NCBI GenBank assembly: GCA_964448675.1
Contig: CAYUZU010000052.1
Coordinates: 1-15,786, forward strand
Source: CAYUZU01 sp964448675
Lineage (GTDB): Bacteria > Planctomycetota > Phycisphaerae > UBA1845 > Fen-1342
DNA: 15,786 bases
Reading direction: 5' to 3'
The notes below the pieces were generated by a model. That model ran no database searches. It saw only the letters and a program-made list of their open reading frames with translations, and had not been told where the DNA came from. Positions within the stretch are counted from its first letter, which is position 1. Every line of letters begins with the position of its first letter. A program made the translations under genes and the position numbers. Below are positions 13,836 to 15,786 of this stretch, one piece after another.

Positions 13836-14327
13836 ATGTCGACGTTCGAGGCTGAACTGATATGGACGGAGGGCAAGTAGGCAGACCTTAACGCTCGCGA
13901 AAATCCGCTGCTCCGGGTGGCCAGCCCTCCCACGTTCGGAGGACCACCGCGACTCTGGTGCCCGGAAGAACTGCTTCTGGCCTCGATTGTGAGCTGTCTG
14001 ATGAGCACATTCGTTTACTTCGTGGAACGATTCCGCCTGGCACTGGCAGCGTATACGAGCCGAGCGAAGGCCACGCTGGAAAAGACCCCTCAGGGACTGC
14101 GGTTCTCCGGTGTGGAGGTCCGCATAGACGTGACATGGGTCGACAGACAATCAGTCGAAAGATCCGCTTCTTTTTCCCTCAAACACTTGCTCGACCAGTA
14201 TTGCCCGGTTTCGGCAGCCCTGAAATGTCCGGTCGCGATCGAGGTGATCGAGCGGGAGGCGGGCCCCGACGGCCTACGCGAACAGGAACGCGCAATGCCG
14301 GACTGTCGTCCTTCAACGTCCTCATGA
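13836..14327 (+). CDS. OsmC-family protein with in-frame UAG
   Basis: The frame from the ATG at 13836 (AAGGAG just upstream) reads MSTFEAELIWTEGK, then TAG at 13878-13880, then ADLNARENPLLRVASPPTFG GPP... The remainder is a clear OsmC-like protein: PEELLLASIVSCLMSTFVYF (the active-site cysteine helix), then ...TLEKTPQGLRF, and LLDQYCPVSAALKCPVAIEVI. These proteins usually reduce organic hydroperoxides with a Cys pair. The candidate Cys pair here is SC in SIVSC and the YC of LLDQYCPVS. The two parts are in one frame, so only the UAG at codon 15 separates them. Reading through gives 163 residues. Restarting at the GTG at 13917 would lose the first strand and has no ribosome-binding site. Either UAG is read as an amino acid or this gene is newly inactivated. 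Confidence 0.75.
13878..13880 (+). other. in-frame UAG codon inside the OsmC-like gene
   Basis: TAG at codon 15, after WTEGK and before ADLNAREN. Conserved OsmC sequence continues in the same frame on both sides. From memory of the family, the position is a variable loop (WTEGxxGEL), where many relatives carry Arg or Gly. Confidence 0.8.
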
Positions 14328-14467
14328 GACCGCCATCGAAACCGACCGCCGCCAAATGCGCTGCGCTTCGATCGGTATGGGAAGCTGCGCCCGCGTGTCC
14401 AAGCCCGCGGGGCACGTCAACGGCTGTGACCTCGACTTCCACCCTCTTGCGAGCCGCAGAACGGTGT

Positions 14468-14480
14468 ATTAGCATATTAG
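14468..14480. promoter_or_regulatory. possible ArsR operator or promoter
   Basis: ATTAG is repeated at 14468-14472 and 14476-14480 within an AT-rich patch that stands out from GC-rich surroundings, 12 bases before the ArsR-type gene's start. It could be a -10 region or a repressor-binding site acting on the ArsR gene itself. No clear inverted repeat was found. Confidence 0.3.
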
Positions 14481-14491
14481 TGGAGACTGAT

Positions 14492-14851
14492 ATGAGGGTC
14501 CCGACGGATAGCTTGGCACGATTTGCCCAGGCGCTGGCCGCGCCGACGCGGCTGCGCATTGTCGCGCTGCTCCGCGGCCGGGCGCTGTGCGTCAATGCGA
14601 TCGCCGGACAATTGGATGTCACGCAGGGCGCGGTGTCGCAGCATCTGCGGGTGTTGCGCGACGCGGGCATCGTCGTGAGCGAAAAACGTGGCTACTTCGT
14701 GCACTATCGCCTGAACGAACATGCACTGGCGGCGTGGCGGCAGGAAATGGAGAAGCTGCTGGATGTGAAGCAAGGACCCTGTCATGGGGCAGGCTCGAAA
14801 TGTGCGGGAACGCGGCGGCGCGCGAAAGCGTCCCGGAACGTCCGACCCTGA
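14492..14851 (+). CDS. ArsR/SmtB-type transcriptional regulator
   Basis: A 119-residue winged-helix regulator. It opens LARFAQALAAPTRLRIVALL, the typical first helices; CVNAIAGQLDVTQGAVSQHLRVLRDAGIV is the helix-turn-helix with the recognition helix, and VSEKRGYFVHYRLNE is the beta wing. The C-terminus has CHGAGSKC, a possible thiol or metal site; no ELCVC-type site on the recognition helix is visible, so the ligand is uncertain. GGAGA precedes the ATG at 14492. It probably represses itself and the next genes: the small membrane protein 96 bases downstream and the ABC ATPase. The final RRRAKASRNVRP tail looks unconserved. Confidence 0.9.
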   Translation: MRVPTDSLARFAQALAAPTRLRIVALLRGRALCVNAIAGQLDVTQGAVSQHLRVLRDAGIVVSEKRGYFVHYRLNEHALAAWRQEMEKLLDVKQGPCHGAGSKCAGTRRRAKASRNVRP

Positions 14852-14947
14852 ACAGCGGATGCTGCCGTGGCGTCACTTGGGCTGCCAGGCGTGCTTCGGG
14901 CACGACCACCGCAGTTTGGACCGCGAGACGGACGCAGGAGAGGCACC

Positions 14948-15301
14948 ATGTTCCTCGCGATGAACCATCATGGACCGGCGGGTGGTATGAGTGCAGTCGG
15001 CTGGCTGATCCTGGGCGGGATCGGGCTCGTCGTGTTGGCCGTCGCGGTCTTCGCGTACTTCCGCATCCGGCAGAGCGATGGCCTCTCCCGCAGTGAGCGG
15101 CGGCAACTCGATCCGATGGCGGCGGAGATCCTGGCGATGCTCCGGCAGACGGGGCGGCCGCTGGCGCAGTCCGAGGTGAGCGACCTCACCTCCGCGGATG
15201 TCGAAGACGTCGCGCGCGCCGCGCAATGCCTGGAGGCACAAGGCCTGGTGCGACGCGCCTGGTCGTCCGAGCAGCAGACCTACCTGTTGAGCCCGGCTTA
15301 A
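14948..15301 (+). CDS. small membrane protein with winged-helix-like domain
   Basis: A 117-residue protein. One strong membrane helix lies at about residues 14-36 (SAVGWLILGGIGLVVLAVAVFAYF). The remaining 75 residues have a helix-rich winged-helix-like pattern (MAAEILAMLRQTGRPLAQSEVSDL...VARAAQCLEAQGLVRR...YLLSP), as seen in MarR-like or LexA-like DNA-binding folds. A membrane-anchored regulator or an adaptor for the following ABC transporter is possible; this combination is known mostly as hypothetical proteins. AGGAG is eight bases before the ATG at 14948. The gap to the ABC gene is 19 bases, so they are probably one transcript. Confidence 0.75.
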   Translation: MFLAMNHHGPAGGMSAVGWLILGGIGLVVLAVAVFAYFRIRQSDGLSRSERRQLDPMAAEILAMLRQTGRPLAQSEVSDLTSADVEDVARAAQCLEAQGLVRRAWSSEQQTYLLSPA

Positions 15302-15320
15302 AGAATGCGGAAGCCCTAGC

Positions 15321-15786
15321 ATGCGAGACCATGAGACCCTTATCGAAGTGGACGGGGTTGCCAAGCGGTTCGACGATGTCGTAGCCGTCGATTCCGTTGC
15401 CTTCTCCGTTCATCGTGGCGAGTTGTTCGGTTTCCTCGGCCCCAATGGCGCCGGCAAGACCACGACCATCAACATGCTCACCGGCCTGGCCCGGCCGGAC
15501 ACGGGGTCAATCCGCATCGCGGGGATCGACTGCACCAAAAACCCCCGCGGCGCCCAGCACATGCTCGGCGTTGTGCCCGACGAGAGCAACCTGTATCCCG
15601 AGCTGTCGGGCTTTGGCAACCTGTGTTTCTGCGGGTCGCTGTACGGCTTGCGCAAGCGTGACCGCGCAGCGCGGGCCCGCGAGCTGCTCGACCAGTTCGG
15701 TCTGGCCGATGCGGCCGGGCGCAAGTTCGCTGGCTATTCGAAGGGGATGAAACGCAAGCTGACGATCGCCGCGGGCATCATCCACT
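15321..15786 (+). CDS. ABC transporter ATP-binding protein, 3' truncated by window end
   Basis: The first 155 residues of an ABC ATPase run to the window edge. Walker A is GPNGAGKTTT (about residues 41-50), the Q-loop region is around MLGVVPDESNLYPELSG, and the signature is YSKGMKRKLTIAAG, a YSKGM variant common in ABC-2-type exporters. The Walker B and the H-loop lie beyond the edge. The start is the ATG at 15321; an alternative ATG is at 15331. It follows the small membrane protein gene closely, and an ABC-2 permease gene is expected next. The ArsR-type regulator upstream suggests induction by a metal or by oxidants, but nothing in the visible ATPase shows the substrate. Confidence 0.9.
   Translation, partial: MRDHETLIEVDGVAKRFDDVVAVDSVAFSVHRGELFGFLGPNGAGKTTTINMLTGLARPDTGSIRIAGIDCTKNPRGAQHMLGVVPDESNLYPELSGFGNLCFCGSLYGLRKRDRAARARELLDQFGLADAAGRKFAGYSKGMKRKLTIAAGIIH

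Noticed and set aside
13557..14150. 197-codon minus-strand frame opposite the zinc-ribbon tail and OsmC-like gene
   Set aside because: No motif; overlaps two genes with good start signals on the + strand.

Overview
The window is a GC-rich bacterial segment, consistent with an anaerobic Gram-negative lineage of Desulfobacterota or Planctomycetota type. The hints are a sigma-54 activator with sigma-54-type promoters, a corrinoid-activator (RACo-like) protein, an RnfB-like iron-sulfur protein, ferredoxin, and thioredoxins. Taxonomy cannot be fixed from the sequence alone. No tRNA, rRNA, CRISPR array or complete insertion sequence was seen.

Region A (1-3752, all + strand) mixes intact and decaying genes. 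In order: a remnant of a CooC/MinD-like ATPase with a lost P-loop, an intact metallo-beta-lactamase-fold hydrolase, a remnant resembling the start of a THI4-type thiazole synthase, a DUF4405 membrane protein whose tail is changed by an 11-bp tandem duplication, two SAM methyltransferases, and a YkoF-type thiamine/HMP-binding protein.

Region B (3829-7981, all - strand) reads like one transcript: WCPPC thioredoxin, small coiled-coil protein, RnfB-like Fe-S protein, RACo-like activator, thioredoxin. The RACo gene has an in-frame UAG at codon 587, followed by 54 well-conserved codons of its C-terminus.

Region C (about 8080-10280) is the control centre. A PAS-AAA+-Fis sigma-54 activator (GAFTGA intact) lies between three sigma-54-like promoters: one facing left into region B, one facing right into a tiny zinc-ribbon membrane protein gene, and one near-perfect promoter facing right into region D. 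Both promoter-bearing intergenic regions share GTGTCC half-sites and a GTGNNCAGTT motif at helical-turn spacing.

Region D (10277-13642, + strand) holds a receiver-like protein without its phosphoacceptor, a second coiled-coil protein (paralogue of region B's), an unknown two-helix membrane protein, a putative manganese transporter (ArsP_2 family), a single-cluster ferredoxin, a terminator, and a second zinc-ribbon membrane protein (paralogue of region C's). Regions B-D therefore look like one sigma-54 regulon with duplicated small parts on either side of its regulator. I infer a redox or electron-transfer function linked to corrinoid or metal handling.

Region E (13836-15786, + strand) holds an OsmC-like gene, also with an in-frame UAG (codon 15), an ArsR-type repressor, a small membrane winged-helix protein, and the start of an ABC exporter ATPase. 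Two otherwise well-preserved genes broken by the same UAG codon is the most striking observation. It may mean UAG recoding (for example pyrrolysine) or simply gene decay; UAG also ends at least four genes here.
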